A stretch of DNA of 64,000 bases from Maribacter hydrothermalis (GCF_001913155.1 NZ_CP018760.1:1736001-1800000); one strand, 5' to 3'; positions 18,516 through 27,891 are shown, counted from the first letter of the stretch. Notes: generated by a model from the sequence alone, not told the origin. Numbers and translations: made by a program.

Positions 18516-18911
18516 TTGAAAAAAGATATTGAAATACCAATAGTTAAGAATGTACACATTGTCATAATTCATGAATGGAACGAAGAGTTTTTGGACAAAG
18601 ATTGGAATGTTTATATCGTAAATAACCGCACTACTGGAATTGAAATGACTATGGTAGTATCCAAAGGGTATGATGGTGATCGTAAAACTTCAATTATGCG
18701 ACATTCCATAGGTGATATTGAAGCTAAATCATTTAAAAAAGTTGAAGTGGTTCAAGATGACGTTTTAGCTTTAAACAATGAATTCTTTGTTACTTTCTAT
18801 GACGATAATAAATTGTATGAAAAACGGTTTGTATTTGAAAAAAATACGATTGTTGAAAAGAACTTAGTCCGCATTCCTCTTATGAGAAAAGAAGGGATTT
18901 ACGCTAATTAA
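18516..18911 (+). CDS. Conserved small protein downstream of pheS
   Basis: A 131-residue protein whose only sensible start is TTG at 18516; the next Met is at about residue 45. It has no signal peptide or membrane helix and looks like a compact alpha/beta domain. It starts 17 nt after the pheS stop and is probably cotranscribed. I do not recognise a functional family; a small uncharacterised protein at this position would be consistent with flavobacterial synteny, but I cannot check that here. Confidence 0.6.
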   Translation: MKKDIEIPIVKNVHIVIIHEWNEEFLDKDWNVYIVNNRTTGIEMTMVVSKGYDGDRKTSIMRHSIGDIEAKSFKKVEVVQDDVLALNNEFFVTFYDDNKLYEKRFVFEKNTIVEKNLVRIPLMRKEGIYAN

Positions 18912-19107
18912 ATTCTTCTAAAACTTTGTTTTTTGTACTTATAATTATTTATTTAATTTTTATCCCCTAGGTCTTTCCTAAATTATACTTTACGATAGAG
19001 TTCTTTTGCGAACAAATAAGTAACCAACTTATTATTAGATATTTGCAAACTATATATTTTACGATAACAAAAGTTTAACGCTATTTCAAAAAAAAGAATG
19101 TTCGTTT

Positions 19108-19127
19108 AGTTTGTTTACAACCGAACT
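19108..19127. promoter_or_regulatory. Operator dyad over the regulator promoter (site 1)
   Basis: AGTTTG-TTTACAAC-CGAACT, a 20-bp dyad with one mismatch. It contains the TTG of the -33 element (19111-19113), so a bound protein would block the promoter. The same dyad, with the same 8-nt spacer, occurs again at 19657-19676 before the efflux operon. A further CGAACA half-site lies at 19009-19014. Confidence 0.6.
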
Positions 19128-19140
19128 AACTATACCTTTG
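19111..19140 (+). promoter_or_regulatory. Consensus promoter of the GbsR-like regulator
   Basis: TTG (19111-19113), exactly 19 nt, then TACCTTTG (19133-19140): a full match to the Bacteroidota sigma-A consensus TTG-N19-TAnnTTTG. Transcription should begin near 19146, 15 nt before the ATG at 19161. This excludes the in-frame GTG at 19140, which is part of the promoter. Confidence 0.85.
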
Positions 19141-19160
19141 TGCCTCCAAACTTATTTCTT

Positions 19161-19640
19161 ATGAGTAAAGAAGAACATAAACAGCGTTTAATAGAAGAGC
19201 TAGGGGTTCATTTTGAAGCGGAATACAATCTTCCTCCTTTAGCAGCCCGAATTTTTGGAAATCTTGTGGTGACCGAAGAAGTTGGACTTACATTTGACGA
19301 TTGTCAAGAAAAAAGAGGTGCTAGCAAAAGTTCTATTTCTACATCACTTAATCTATTATTACAATTAGGTATGATTACCTACTTTACCAAATCTGGTGAT
19401 AGAAGAAGATATTTTAAAATCGCTGATAAAAGCACATTCTTTATTAAAAAGCTAGAACAAGCAATAAAAAAAGCAGCAAACGAGGCTAAAACTATTCAAA
19501 AAGTTGCTGATTATGATAAGGAGTATCTCCCAGAAAAATATAGTTCTAATAAACCTAAAATGGATACATATTTAGAATGTTTAAAACAAAATGAAAGAAC
19601 ATATCAAAAGACAATTGAAGATTTGAAGAAACTTCTATAA
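19161..19640 (+). CDS. GbsR/MarR-like transcriptional regulator
   Basis: A 159-residue winged-helix protein starting at ATG 19161. The central HTH (about 45-100) has a RGASKSSISTSLNLLLQLGMI recognition region followed by a wing with GDRRRYFKI. The N-terminal EELGVHFEAEYNLPPLAARIFG is typical of GbsR-type members of the MarR superfamily. The C-terminal helices probably dimerise. It lies directly upstream of an RND efflux operon, and both promoters carry the same 20-bp dyad, so it is a good candidate for an autoregulated local repressor. Confidence 0.85.
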   Translation: MSKEEHKQRLIEELGVHFEAEYNLPPLAARIFGNLVVTEEVGLTFDDCQEKRGASKSSISTSLNLLLQLGMITYFTKSGDRRRYFKIADKSTFFIKKLEQAIKKAANEAKTIQKVADYDKEYLPEKYSSNKPKMDTYLECLKQNERTYQKTIEDLKKLL

Positions 19641-19656
19641 AAAAATTTAACAATTA

Positions 19657-19676
19657 AGTTCGCTTTAAACCGAACA
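19657..19676. promoter_or_regulatory. Operator dyad upstream of the efflux operon (site 2)
   Basis: AGTTCG-CTTTAAAC-CGAACA, a 20-bp dyad with the same half-sites and spacing as site 1 (19108-19127). It is 30 nt upstream of a TATCTTTA box and 58 nt before the adaptor ATG. Confidence 0.6.
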
Positions 19677-19706
19677 AACTGAATTAACAAAACCTTAACA
19701 GGTATA

Positions 19707-19714
19707 TATCTTTA
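19707..19714 (+). promoter_or_regulatory. Possible -7 element of RND operon 1
   Basis: TATCTTTA differs from TAnnTTTG at one base and lies 20 nt before the ATG at 19734. The upstream position expected for TTG holds TTA at 19684-19686 (20-nt spacing), so the promoter is imperfect and may need relief or activation. Confidence 0.45.
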
Positions 19715-19733
19715 AAACAAACATCCATTTAAA

Positions 19734-20819
19734 ATGAAAAAGTTATCAATTATAGGGTTATTAAGTACAGTGCTCCTTTTAAGTTCTTGCTTTGGTTCAT
19801 CAGAAAAACCAGCTCAAGGCCCGGCTTCACCTCCACCACCAAGTTTAAAAGTCACTAAGCTAGAAAAGCAAGACTTAACTATATATAATGAATTCTCTAC
19901 TACTCTAGAAGGAAAACAAAATGTAGAGATTTGGCCAAAAGTATCTGGTTTTGTGCAAGAAGTATATGTTGAAGAAGGTCAGAAAATTAAAAAAGGACAG
20001 TTGCTTTTTAAATTAGAAACCCAAACTTTAAATCAAGATGCTAACGCTGCAAAAGCTTCTGTTAATGTTGCGCAGGTTGAAGTTGACAAATTGAAGCCTT
20101 TGGTAGAAAAAAATATAATTAGCCCTGTACAATTAGAAACTGCAAAAGCTCAACTTGCACAAGCACAGGCAAATTACCAAAGTGTAGCTTCTAACATTGG
20201 CTATTCTCGTATTACTAGCCCTGTTGACGGTTATATTGGTGAAATTCCTTTTAAAATAGGTGCTTTGGTAAGTTCTGCTATGGGACAACCATTGACTACT
20301 GTTTCTGATATTAGTGAAGTTCGAGCATACTTCTCAATGAACGAAATAGAACTTCTAAAACTAAAAGAGTCCATGCCTAAAAATGATAACAATGTCATAG
20401 ATATAGAGAAAGCTCCTAAAGTGACCTTAGTTATGATTAATGGTGAAGAATATGAAGAGCAAGGAAAAATTGCGATGATTAACACCATCATAAATAGTAC
20501 CACAGGTAGCGTTACAGCTAGGGCAGATTTTGTTAATAAGAGCAATATTCTAAGTAGTGGTAGCACAGGGAAAATTAAAATTCCCACCGTATACCAAGGT
20601 GCTTACGAAATTCCACAAACCGCAACTATTGACCTTCAAGGAAAAAAATTAATTTATCTTCTTAAAGATGATAACACCGTTACCACTATGCCTTTAAATA
20701 TAATAACTACAACTGAAAAAGGATTTATAGTAGAAAACGGAATTAAAGAAGGGACTACTATTGTTCTAGAAGGAGTTTCAAAATTAAAAGACGGAATGTC
20801 TATTAACCCTGTTAAATAA
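19734..20819 (+). CDS. RND efflux periplasmic adaptor lipoprotein (operon 1)
   Basis: A 361-residue membrane fusion protein. The signal ends in LSSCFG (lipobox Cys at about 19). Then come a short Pro-rich linker, a biotinyl-lipoyl half motif at about 60-85 (VSGFVQEVYVEEGQKIKKGQLLF), an alpha-helical hairpin rich in Ala and Gln (about 95-150), a second lipoyl half with PVDGYIGEIPFKIGALV, and beta-barrel and membrane-proximal domains. This is the AcrA/MexA order. It links the RND pump to the outer membrane channel. First gene of a three-gene operon. Confidence 0.95.
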   Translation: MKKLSIIGLLSTVLLLSSCFGSSEKPAQGPASPPPPSLKVTKLEKQDLTIYNEFSTTLEGKQNVEIWPKVSGFVQEVYVEEGQKIKKGQLLFKLETQTLNQDANAAKASVNVAQVEVDKLKPLVEKNIISPVQLETAKAQLAQAQANYQSVASNIGYSRITSPVDGYIGEIPFKIGALVSSAMGQPLTTVSDISEVRAYFSMNEIELLKLKESMPKNDNNVIDIEKAPKVTLVMINGEEYEEQGKIAMINTIINSTTGSVTARADFVNKSNILSSGSTGKIKIPTVYQGAYEIPQTATIDLQGKKLIYLLKDDNTVTTMPLNIITTTEKGFIVENGIKEGTTIVLEGVSKLKDGMSINPVK

Positions 20820-20856
20820 GGATCTGCCAATTATTTTAATATTTAAATAAAGAACA

Positions 20857-23800
20857 ATGTTTCAAAAATTTATTGATCGTCCCGTACTGTCTACGGTTAT
20901 TTCGATCCTTATAGTCATTCTAGGCATTTTAGGGTTAACAACCTTACCTATTGAAGAGTATCCAGAAATAGCCCCACCAACGGTGCAAGTTACTAGTACC
21001 TATACAGGTGCTAACGCAGAAACAGTACTTAAAAGTGTTGTTATTCCTTTAGAGGAACAGATTAATGGTGTTGAAGATATGCTGTACATGACCTCTAACG
21101 CTAGTAACGACGGTAATGCCACTATCAACGTATTTTTTAAATTGGGTACCAATCCAGATATTGCGGCAGTAAATGTTCAAAATCGAGTTGCTAGAGCTAA
21201 CAGTATATTACCACAAGCCGTTGTACAAACCGGAGTAACCACCCAAAAGTCGCAAACTAGTGCTTTACTTTTCTTCTCATTATTCTCAGATAACGATGAG
21301 TATGATGCAACATTTGTAGAAAACTATGCACGTATTAATATCGTACCTAAATTACAACGTATTGAGGGTGTGGGTAATGTTACCGTTTTTGGTGCTAAGG
21401 ATTATTCTATGCGAATATGGCTGAACCCGGAAAAAATGGCCGCTTACAAACTTATGCCATCTGATATTCAAAATGCACTTAGGGAACAAAATCTCGAAGC
21501 AGCAACCGGTAAAATTGGTGAAAATGCTAATGGAGTATATGAATATGTTTTAAAATATAAAGGTCGCCTTTCCGAAGAAGCCGAATATGAAGATATCATT
21601 ATTAGAGCTCAAGAAAACGGACAGTTTTTGCGTCTTAAAGATGTAGCTGAAGTTGAATTAGGTGCTTTTAATTATGGCACTAAAAACGAAGGTATGGGAA
21701 AACCCGGGACGGCCGTTGGTATTTTTCAAACTTCAGGGTCTAATGCAAATGCCATTATCGATGAAATTCAAATTATTCTTGACGAGAGCAAAGCGGATTT
21801 CCCCAAAGGATTAGATTATGTAATTCCTTATAACACCAAAGATTTCTTAAGTGCGTCTATAGAACATGTTATTCAAACTTTAATTGAAGCCTTCTTATTG
21901 GTTTTCTTAGTGGTATTTATCTTCTTACAAGATTTTAGGTCCACTTTAATCCCCGCAATTGCTGTTCCTGTAGCAATTATCGGTACGTTTTTCTTCTTGT
22001 CTCTATTTGGATACTCCATTAACATGCTTACCTTATTTGCAATGATTCTCGCCATTGGTATCGTGGTCGATGATGCGATCGTAGTTGTAGAAGCTGTTCA
22101 TGCGAAAATGGAGGAAGGTGCTACCAATGCCAAAAAAGCAACAAAATCTGCTATGTCCGAAATTTCAGGGGCTATAATCTCGATTACATTGGTAATGTCC
22201 GCTGTATTTATACCAGTATCCTTCATTAGTGGGTCGTCGGGTGTGTTCTACCAACAGTTTGGTATTACGTTGGCAATTGCAATCCTTATTTCCGCGGTTA
22301 ACGCATTAACCTTGAGTCCAGCTTTGGCTGCACTTTTATTAAAACCCCATAACCCATCGGAAGAACATAAAAAAGGTATTGGAAAACGCTTTTTCTCCGC
22401 TTTCAATACTGGCTTTGATGCTGTAACCGATAAATATATAAGTTCTGTAAAATTCATTGCGAAAAGAAAATGGGTAACATGGATTTCTATTGCAGTTTTT
22501 GGAGTGATAGCGTACGTGTTGTTCCAAACTACACCAACCGGATTCATTCCAAATGAAGATAAGGCTATTGTATTTGCCGATGTTACGATGCCTCCTGGTA
22601 CTACATTAGAGCAGACACAAAAAACGGTTAAGCAGTTAGATTCTATTTACCAATCTATGAATATCATAGAAGCTAGAATGAACATTACCGGTTTCAGTAT
22701 TTTAAATGGTGTAAACGGTGGTTCTTATGGTTTCTCCGTAATTCGTTTAAAAGATTGGGGCGAACGCAAAGATGAAGGAGAATCTGTTCAAGAAGTAGTA
22801 GGAAGCCTATTCGCTAAAACAGCGGGATTAAAAGATGCCAAAATATTCTTCTTTACGCCACCAAGTGTACGTGGTTTTGGTAACTCTACCGGTTTTGAAA
22901 TGAACTTGCAAAGTAAAGATGCTGATGATTGGCAAACCGTAAACAAAGTCACCAATGAGTTTTTAGCTGCTATCAACGCACGACCAGAGGTACAATATGC
23001 TATTACCAACTTCAACGCCAATTTCCCTCAGTATGAATTAGAGGTAGATGCGGAGAGAACAAAAATGGCAGGCTTGGCCGTAACTGATATTTTCAGCGCT
23101 ATGCAAGGGTATTATGGTGGCCTATACACTACAGATTTTAATAAGTTTGGAAAGCAATACCGCGTAATGATCCAAGCTAAACCCGAAGATAGAGCCGATG
23201 AAAATTCATTGAACCATATTTTCGTGACCAATGCCAATGGTGAATCTGTTGCCGTATCTCAATTTGTATCGTTAAATAAAATTTATGGCCCCGAAGTAGT
23301 AAGTAGATTTAATCTTTTAAGTTCTGTAAAAGTTAACGGAGCTATGAACCCAGGTTACTCAACAGGTGATGCTATTAAAGCAATTGAAGAGGTTGCGGCA
23401 GAGGTATTGCCCAACAACTACACCTACGAGTATTCTGGTCTTACCAAAGAAGAAAATAGTGCAGGTAGCCAAACCATCCTCATTTTTATTTTGAGTTTGG
23501 TATTTGTTTATTTCCTATTAAGTGCTCAATATGAATCGTATATAGTACCATTCTCAATTTTACTATCACTACCTGTTGGTATTGCAGGTGCTATTGGTTT
23601 TGTAAGTTTGGCCGGACTTGAAAACAATATATATTTTCAGATTGCTTTAATTATGCTTATTGGTCTGCTTTCTAAAAATGCCATTCTTATTGTAGAGTTT
23701 GCATTGCAACGTAGAAAACACGGTATGTCAATTATTGATTCTGCCATTGACGGTGCAAAAGCAAGACTTAGACCTATTTTAATGACCTCGTTCGCCTTTA

Positions 23801-24003
23801 TTCTTGGTTTAATGCCATTGGCCTTATCATCGGGTATTGGTGCTGTAGGTAATAGGTCTATTGGTATGAGTGCTGTTGGCGGTATGCTAATAGGTACCAT
23901 ATTCGGTGTATTTGTGATACCAGCATTATATGTTATTTTCCAAACTTTACAAGAGCGTATAACTGGTGCGCCACAAGTAACTATTGAAGAAATTAAGAAC
24001 TAA
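20857..24003 (+). CDS. RND efflux pump permease, HAE1 (AcrB) type (operon 1)
   Basis: A 1048-residue inner membrane proton-driven pump of the hydrophobe/amphiphile efflux class. Visible: N-terminal helix starting FQKFIDRPVLSTV, two large periplasmic loops, and 12 expected helices. The proton relay is intact: Asp405-Asp406 in GIVVDDAIVVV (TM4) and the Lys of GLLSKNAILIVEF (TM10). The substrate range cannot be predicted. It starts 37 nt after the adaptor gene. Compare with the second RND pump at 29604, where one relay Asp is replaced. Confidence 0.96.
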   Translation: MFQKFIDRPVLSTVISILIVILGILGLTTLPIEEYPEIAPPTVQVTSTYTGANAETVLKSVVIPLEEQINGVEDMLYMTSNASNDGNATINVFFKLGTNPDIAAVNVQNRVARANSILPQAVVQTGVTTQKSQTSALLFFSLFSDNDEYDATFVENYARINIVPKLQRIEGVGNVTVFGAKDYSMRIWLNPEKMAAYKLMPSDIQNALREQNLEAATGKIGENANGVYEYVLKYKGRLSEEAEYEDIIIRAQENGQFLRLKDVAEVELGAFNYGTKNEGMGKPGTAVGIFQTSGSNANAIIDEIQIILDESKADFPKGLDYVIPYNTKDFLSASIEHVIQTLIEAFLLVFLVVFIFLQDFRSTLIPAIAVPVAIIGTFFFLSLFGYSINMLTLFAMILAIGIVVDDAIVVVEAVHAKMEEGATNAKKATKSAMSEISGAIISITLVMSAVFIPVSFISGSSGVFYQQFGITLAIAILISAVNALTLSPALAALLLKPHNPSEEHKKGIGKRFFSAFNTGFDAVTDKYISSVKFIAKRKWVTWISIAVFGVIAYVLFQTTPTGFIPNEDKAIVFADVTMPPGTTLEQTQKTVKQLDSIYQSMNIIEARMNITGFSILNGVNGGSYGFSVIRLKDWGERKDEGESVQEVVGSLFAKTAGLKDAKIFFFTPPSVRGFGNSTGFEMNLQSKDADDWQTVNKVTNEFLAAINARPEVQYAITNFNANFPQYELEVDAERTKMAGLAVTDIFSAMQGYYGGLYTTDFNKFGKQYRVMIQAKPEDRADENSLNHIFVTNANGESVAVSQFVSLNKIYGPEVVSRFNLLSSVKVNGAMNPGYSTGDAIKAIEEVAAEVLPNNYTYEYSGLTKEENSAGSQTILIFILSLVFVYFLLSAQYESYIVPFSILLSLPVGIAGAIGFVSLAGLENNIYFQIALIMLIGLLSKNAILIVEFALQRRKHGMSIIDSAIDGAKARLRPILMTSFAFILGLMPLALSSGIGAVGNRSIGMSAVGGMLIGTIFGVFVIPALYVIFQTLQERITGAPQVTIEEIKN

Positions 24004-24010
24004 AAAAATC

Positions 24011-25414
24011 ATGAATAAATTAATATCTAATAAACTTATTTTGGTTGTATTTCTGCCATTATTGTTGCAGTCTTGTTTTACAGCTAAAACATACGAGCGG
24101 CCAAATGTAGAAACGGAAAATCTTTATAGAACAGATCAACTACCGCAAGACAGTATATCTTTCGCTTCGGTTTCTTATCAAGACCTTTTTACAGATGTTC
24201 ATTTGAAGAGCTATATTCAAAAAGGATTGGAAAACAACCTTGATATTCGTATTGCGCTACAAAGTATTGCGGCTGCAGAGGCTTATGTTAAGCAGGGTAA
24301 AGCCGGCTATTTGCCCACCGTTAATGGTTCTGCAACTGCTACAAGAACTGCTAGAACTAGCGAGAACGGACAATTTGGAAGCTTTTTTGTGCAACCTTTT
24401 AATCAATTCGAAACTTCTGGTACTGCCTCTTGGGAAGCAGATATATGGGGTAAAATTAGAAGTACAAAACGTGCTAGCGATGCTAATTACTTGCAAACTA
24501 TAGCGGCCCATAAGGCTGTGAAGACTAGTTTAGTGGCGCAAATTGCTACTACTTACTATCATATTTTGGCTTTGGATAAGCAGATTTCAGTTACCGAAGA
24601 AACGATTGAAAACCGCTCTAAAAGTTTAGAGACTATTACTGCCTTAAAAGAGGCCGGACTAACAAACCAAGTGGGTGTTGACCAAACTGCAGCACAATTA
24701 TATAGCGCTCAGAGTCAATTATTGGATATAAGGAATTTACTATATCAAGCAGAAAACACCTTAAGTATTTTATTAAGTGAACAACCGCAGATATATTCTC
24801 GTAGCACCCTCGATGACCAATCTCTAGCTAGTGAAATACAACTTGGGGTGCCAGCGCTTTTACTTCGCAATAGGCCAGATATTATGCAGGCAGAATATAA
24901 CTTAGTGAACAGTTTTGAACTAACTAACGTGGCCAGAAGTAATTTCTACCCATCAATAACTTTATCGGCACAAGGCGGATTTCAAAGTTTAGAGTTTGAT
25001 AATTGGATAGATTCTAGTTCGATATTTGCAAACTTGGTAGGCGGACTTACACAACCGATTTTTAACGGTAGAAAAATTAGAACGGCATATGAGGTTGCAC
25101 AAGTAAAACAAGAACAGTCTTTATTGAGTTTCAAAAAAACGCTTTTAACTGCTGGCAAAGAAGTATCTGAAGCTTTATATGACTACAATATTGCAGTTGA
25201 AAAAGAAGAATTTATCTCTAAGCAAGTATTAGCATTGAAACGTGCTGAAAGCAATTCTGAAGAATTATTGAATAGTGGATATTTAACGTATCTAGATCTT
25301 TTAACAGCTAGAGAGAATTCTTTAAATGCAGAGCTAAATCTAGTTGACAACAAGTTTTCACAATTATCGGCAACGGTTGAATTATATCGTTCTCTTGGTG
25401 GGGGATGGCAATAG
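24011..25414 (+). CDS. TolC-like outer membrane efflux lipoprotein (operon 1)
   Basis: A 467-residue outer membrane factor. I take the ATG at 24011, 7 nt after the pump stop, giving a signal with lipobox LQSCF. An earlier in-frame TTG (23984) would overlap the pump gene and add a basic tail. The protein shows the NodT/OprM pattern: YQDLFTD near the N-terminus, long coiled helices, and two repeats including NRPDIMQAEYNL and NFYPSITLSAQGGF. It ends with LYRSLGGGW, typical of the family. Confidence 0.94.
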   Translation: MNKLISNKLILVVFLPLLLQSCFTAKTYERPNVETENLYRTDQLPQDSISFASVSYQDLFTDVHLKSYIQKGLENNLDIRIALQSIAAAEAYVKQGKAGYLPTVNGSATATRTARTSENGQFGSFFVQPFNQFETSGTASWEADIWGKIRSTKRASDANYLQTIAAHKAVKTSLVAQIATTYYHILALDKQISVTEETIENRSKSLETITALKEAGLTNQVGVDQTAAQLYSAQSQLLDIRNLLYQAENTLSILLSEQPQIYSRSTLDDQSLASEIQLGVPALLLRNRPDIMQAEYNLVNSFELTNVARSNFYPSITLSAQGGFQSLEFDNWIDSSSIFANLVGGLTQPIFNGRKIRTAYEVAQVKQEQSLLSFKKTLLTAGKEVSEALYDYNIAVEKEEFISKQVLALKRAESNSEELLNSGYLTYLDLLTARENSLNAELNLVDNKFSQLSATVELYRSLGGGWQ

Positions 25415-25418
25415 GTTA

Positions 25419-25707
25419 ATGCTTATTAGAATGCTAAAAAGAAGTGAATATAGTGAGCAAGCGTTAGCGCTTTTCTCTAAATATGGATGTAAAAGGGTCT
25501 TAATGGATGATGTGGACAAGACCCTTGACATCTGTAAAAAATTGTAAACTATATTTGAAAATAAAAGTAATATCGTTCTAGGTTACGTTTCTCTTTTATA
25601 TAATCATGATTTCTATGATAGTTATACCATAGAAGAATTATTAGAACATTAATTAGTGTTCCTCTTTAAGGAGTTAGAAGAATTTATACAAACCAATTTT
25701 TATAGCT
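25419..25707 (+). pseudogene. Decayed TetR-family regulator
   Basis: From ATG 25419 the frame encodes 42 residues, including EQALALFSKYGCKRVLMDDV and DICKK, which match the TetR N-terminal helix-turn-helix (the usual form is ALxLFxxxGxxxxTMDDIAxxLGISKKTLY). A TAA at 25545 then breaks the frame. The same frame goes on with TIFENKSNIVLGYVSLLYN, again as expected for TetR after the HTH, until a second TAA at 25650, and a third stretch continues to about 25707. Only some 95 of about 200 expected residues remain. It sits right after the efflux operon, a common place for a TetR repressor. Confidence 0.72.
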
Positions 25708-26196
25708 CTAGCGAAGACCAAATCCTTTTGCAGCCCACCAAGGATGTATTTCTATAACCAAGCGCCCAGCTTTTACCATAGGGTCTGCATTTGCCAAACT
25801 ATCTGCCATATACATTGTTGGCGTATTGTAAATTGTAATACCTCTTATTTCGCCATCATCACCAAATGGGCCAGAAATATCAGCATAACCAAGTTTGTAC
25901 ATTTTACCTAAATGTGCCATGTGCAATTTTTGTAAACTATCTGCCTCCGCTTTTGGTTGATTTCGGTTAGGTCCACTTTTTAAAAAAGCAATGAAGTACT
26001 CTTGCATAAGCACTGTATCCTTTGTTTCTTCGTCAACATAATCAAAAATCTGAAATCCCCTTTCTATAAGATCCGACTTTTTTTGTTGAGCAGAATATTT
26101 TACTTCTTTAATCTCTTTTTTATCGATTACTTTTTCATTTTTACCACAAGAAAAAACCATTAAAATCAATACTATTACTGCTAATATATGTCTCAT
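25708..26196 (-). CDS. YCII-domain lipoprotein
   Basis: A 162-residue protein with the start taken at 26196, where the ATG overlaps the upstream TGA (ATGA); an ATG three codons earlier (26205) is also possible. The signal ends in VFSC (lipobox), so it is a lipoprotein. The C-terminal ~100 residues resemble YCII domains: HMAHLGKMYKLGYADISGPFGDDGEIRG, then a DPMVKAGRLVIEIHPWW segment. YCII proteins are small ferredoxin-like folds, some with chlorohydrolase-like roles; secreted versions are uncharacterised. It is coupled to the CYTH gene. Confidence 0.72.
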   Translation of the reverse strand: MRHILAVIVLILMVFSCGKNEKVIDKKEIKEVKYSAQQKKSDLIERGFQIFDYVDEETKDTVLMQEYFIAFLKSGPNRNQPKAEADSLQKLHMAHLGKMYKLGYADISGPFGDDGEIRGITIYNTPTMYMADSLANADPMVKAGRLVIEIHPWWAAKGFGLR

Positions 26197-26666
26197 CTTT
26201 GCCATTTATTATAAGGGGTTTTACTTAATTGAGAATTATAATACTTAATCTCCCCTGTTACCTCTGCTGCTAACCAAGTAGGCTTGTCAAATTTTTCCTC
26301 CTCAGAATTTAGCTCTATTTCAGCAATAATTAACCCCAAATTATCACCATAAAATTCATCAACTTCATATACATGATTCCCTATAGGGATTTCATATCTA
26401 CATTTATCCAAAATTCCTTTTTCACATAATTTTAATAATGCATCCGCTTCTTCTACGGCAATCTCCTTTTCCCATTCAAACCGAGAAGTTCCTGTTTCGT
26501 TAGATTTACCCTTAACGGTAATGAAACCTAAATCGCCCTTTATCCTAACTCTTACCGTTCTATTTGGGTCAGTGTTTAAAAAGCCCTGCACTATTCGTGT
26601 TTTGGAACTTGCTTTATACTTATAATCATCAGATTTTACTAAAAACTTACGCTCTATTTCTATCAT
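26193..26666 (-). CDS. CYTH-domain phosphatase-like protein
   Basis: I start at ATG 26666, giving MIEIERKFLV, where the ExExK metal/phosphate motif is at residues 3-7 as in all CYTH proteins; a longer frame from 26726 only adds non-conserved residues and would run into the divergent dinB start. The 157 residues include RVRIKGDLGFITVKG and the acidic DEFYGDNLGLIIAEIEL strand pair. CYTH (triphosphate tunnel) enzymes hydrolyse inorganic triphosphate or related compounds; bacterial members of this short class have tripolyphosphatase activity. Confidence 0.88.
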   Translation of the reverse strand: MIEIERKFLVKSDDYKYKASSKTRIVQGFLNTDPNRTVRVRIKGDLGFITVKGKSNETGTSRFEWEKEIAVEEADALLKLCEKGILDKCRYEIPIGNHVYEVDEFYGDNLGLIIAEIELNSEEEKFDKPTWLAAEVTGEIKYYNSQLSKTPYNKWQR

Positions 26667-26718
26667 AAGAATGGTTGAAACTACTATCCATAAACTAAGA
26701 TAAGTCTTAAATTTGCTT

Positions 26719-27822
26719 ATGCCCAATGAATTACCAATTCGAAAAATTATTCATGTTGATATGGATGCGTTTTATGCCTCTGTAGAAGAACTAGATAATC
26801 CCGATTTAAAAGGGAAACCTTTGGCCGTAGGGGGTTCTGAAATAAGAGGTGTTGTTTCAGCCGCCAATTATGAAGCTCGAAAATATGGTGTTCGTAGTGC
26901 CATGAGCGGAGTTCAAGCCAAAAAAAATTGTCCTAACCTCACTTTTGTAAAACCAAGATTTGAACGCTACAAGGAAATCTCAAAACAAATACGATCCATA
27001 TTTTATGAATATACCGATTTAGTAGAGCCCCTTTCTCTTGATGAAGCTTATTTAGATGTAACCGTCAATAAAAAAGGCTACCCTTCTGCCACTATGCTTG
27101 CTACTGAAATTAGACAACGTATTCTAGAAAAAACAGGGTTAAATGCATCTGCAGGTATATCTATCAACAAATTTATTGCCAAAATCGCCAGTGATATCAA
27201 TAAACCCAACGGGCAAAAAACGGTAAACCCTGAAGAGGTAATTCCGTTTTTAGAAGAATTAGATATCAGGAAATTTTATGGTGTTGGTAAAGTTACTGCC
27301 GAAAAAATGTACAAACTGGGCATTTTTACCGGGAATGACCTCAAGAAAAAATCAATAGAGTTTCTTGCAGATAACTTTGGAAAAAGTGGACCCTATTATC
27401 ATCATGTAGTACGTGGTATTCATAATAGTGAAGTTAAACCGCACCGCATACCTAAATCTGTTGGCGCAGAACGTACGTTTAATGAAAACCTAAGTAGTGA
27501 GGTTTTTATGCTAGAACGTTTAGAACATATTGCACTAGAACTAGAAAAAAGACTTACCAAATCTAAAATTGCAGGTAAAACAATTACGTTAAAAATAAAA
27601 TACAGCGATTTTACTTTAAATACAAGAAGTAAAACAATGCCCTATTTTATCGCAGACAAAGATCTTATTTTAGAAACCGCTAAAAATCTTTTATATCAAG
27701 AAGAGCTACAAAACTCTGTTCGACTACTCGGTATTTCGCTTTCTAACTTAAATACAGATGATAAAACAAATAAAAAGGTTGACGATAAATCAATTTTAGT
27801 GCAATTAAAATTCGATTTCTAA
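26719..27822 (+). CDS. dinB: DNA polymerase IV (Y-family)
   Basis: A 367-residue Y-family polymerase, started at ATG 26719 (a TTG two codons upstream is less likely). Visible: HVDMDAFYASVEE with the first metal Asp residues, the steric/selectivity region SAANYEARKYGVRSAM, SLDEAYLD with the catalytic Asp-Glu, and GISINKFIAKIASDINKP, then a little-finger domain. It performs error-prone translesion synthesis. No C-terminal clamp-binding motif beyond the final LKFDF-like tail is obvious. Divergent from the CYTH gene with a 52-nt spacer. No LexA-type site was recognised. Confidence 0.95.
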   Translation: MPNELPIRKIIHVDMDAFYASVEELDNPDLKGKPLAVGGSEIRGVVSAANYEARKYGVRSAMSGVQAKKNCPNLTFVKPRFERYKEISKQIRSIFYEYTDLVEPLSLDEAYLDVTVNKKGYPSATMLATEIRQRILEKTGLNASAGISINKFIAKIASDINKPNGQKTVNPEEVIPFLEELDIRKFYGVGKVTAEKMYKLGIFTGNDLKKKSIEFLADNFGKSGPYYHHVVRGIHNSEVKPHRIPKSVGAERTFNENLSSEVFMLERLEHIALELEKRLTKSKIAGKTITLKIKYSDFTLNTRSKTMPYFIADKDLILETAKNLLYQEELQNSVRLLGISLSNLNTDDKTNKKVDDKSILVQLKFDF

Positions 27823-27891
27823 AGGTTATCTACTCATTTTCAACTATTTAAATAATATTTAAAAATGTTAACAAAAATTAACTGCAATTAC

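Noticed and set aside
19140..19160. GTG start seven codons upstream for the GbsR-like regulator.
   Set aside because: The GTG is the last base of the TACCTTTG promoter box plus two bases, upstream of the expected transcription start.
23984..24010. TTG start for the outer membrane factor of operon 1 inside the pump gene.
   Set aside because: It adds a basic tail before the signal peptide; the ATG at 24011 gives a normal lipoprotein signal right after the pump stop.
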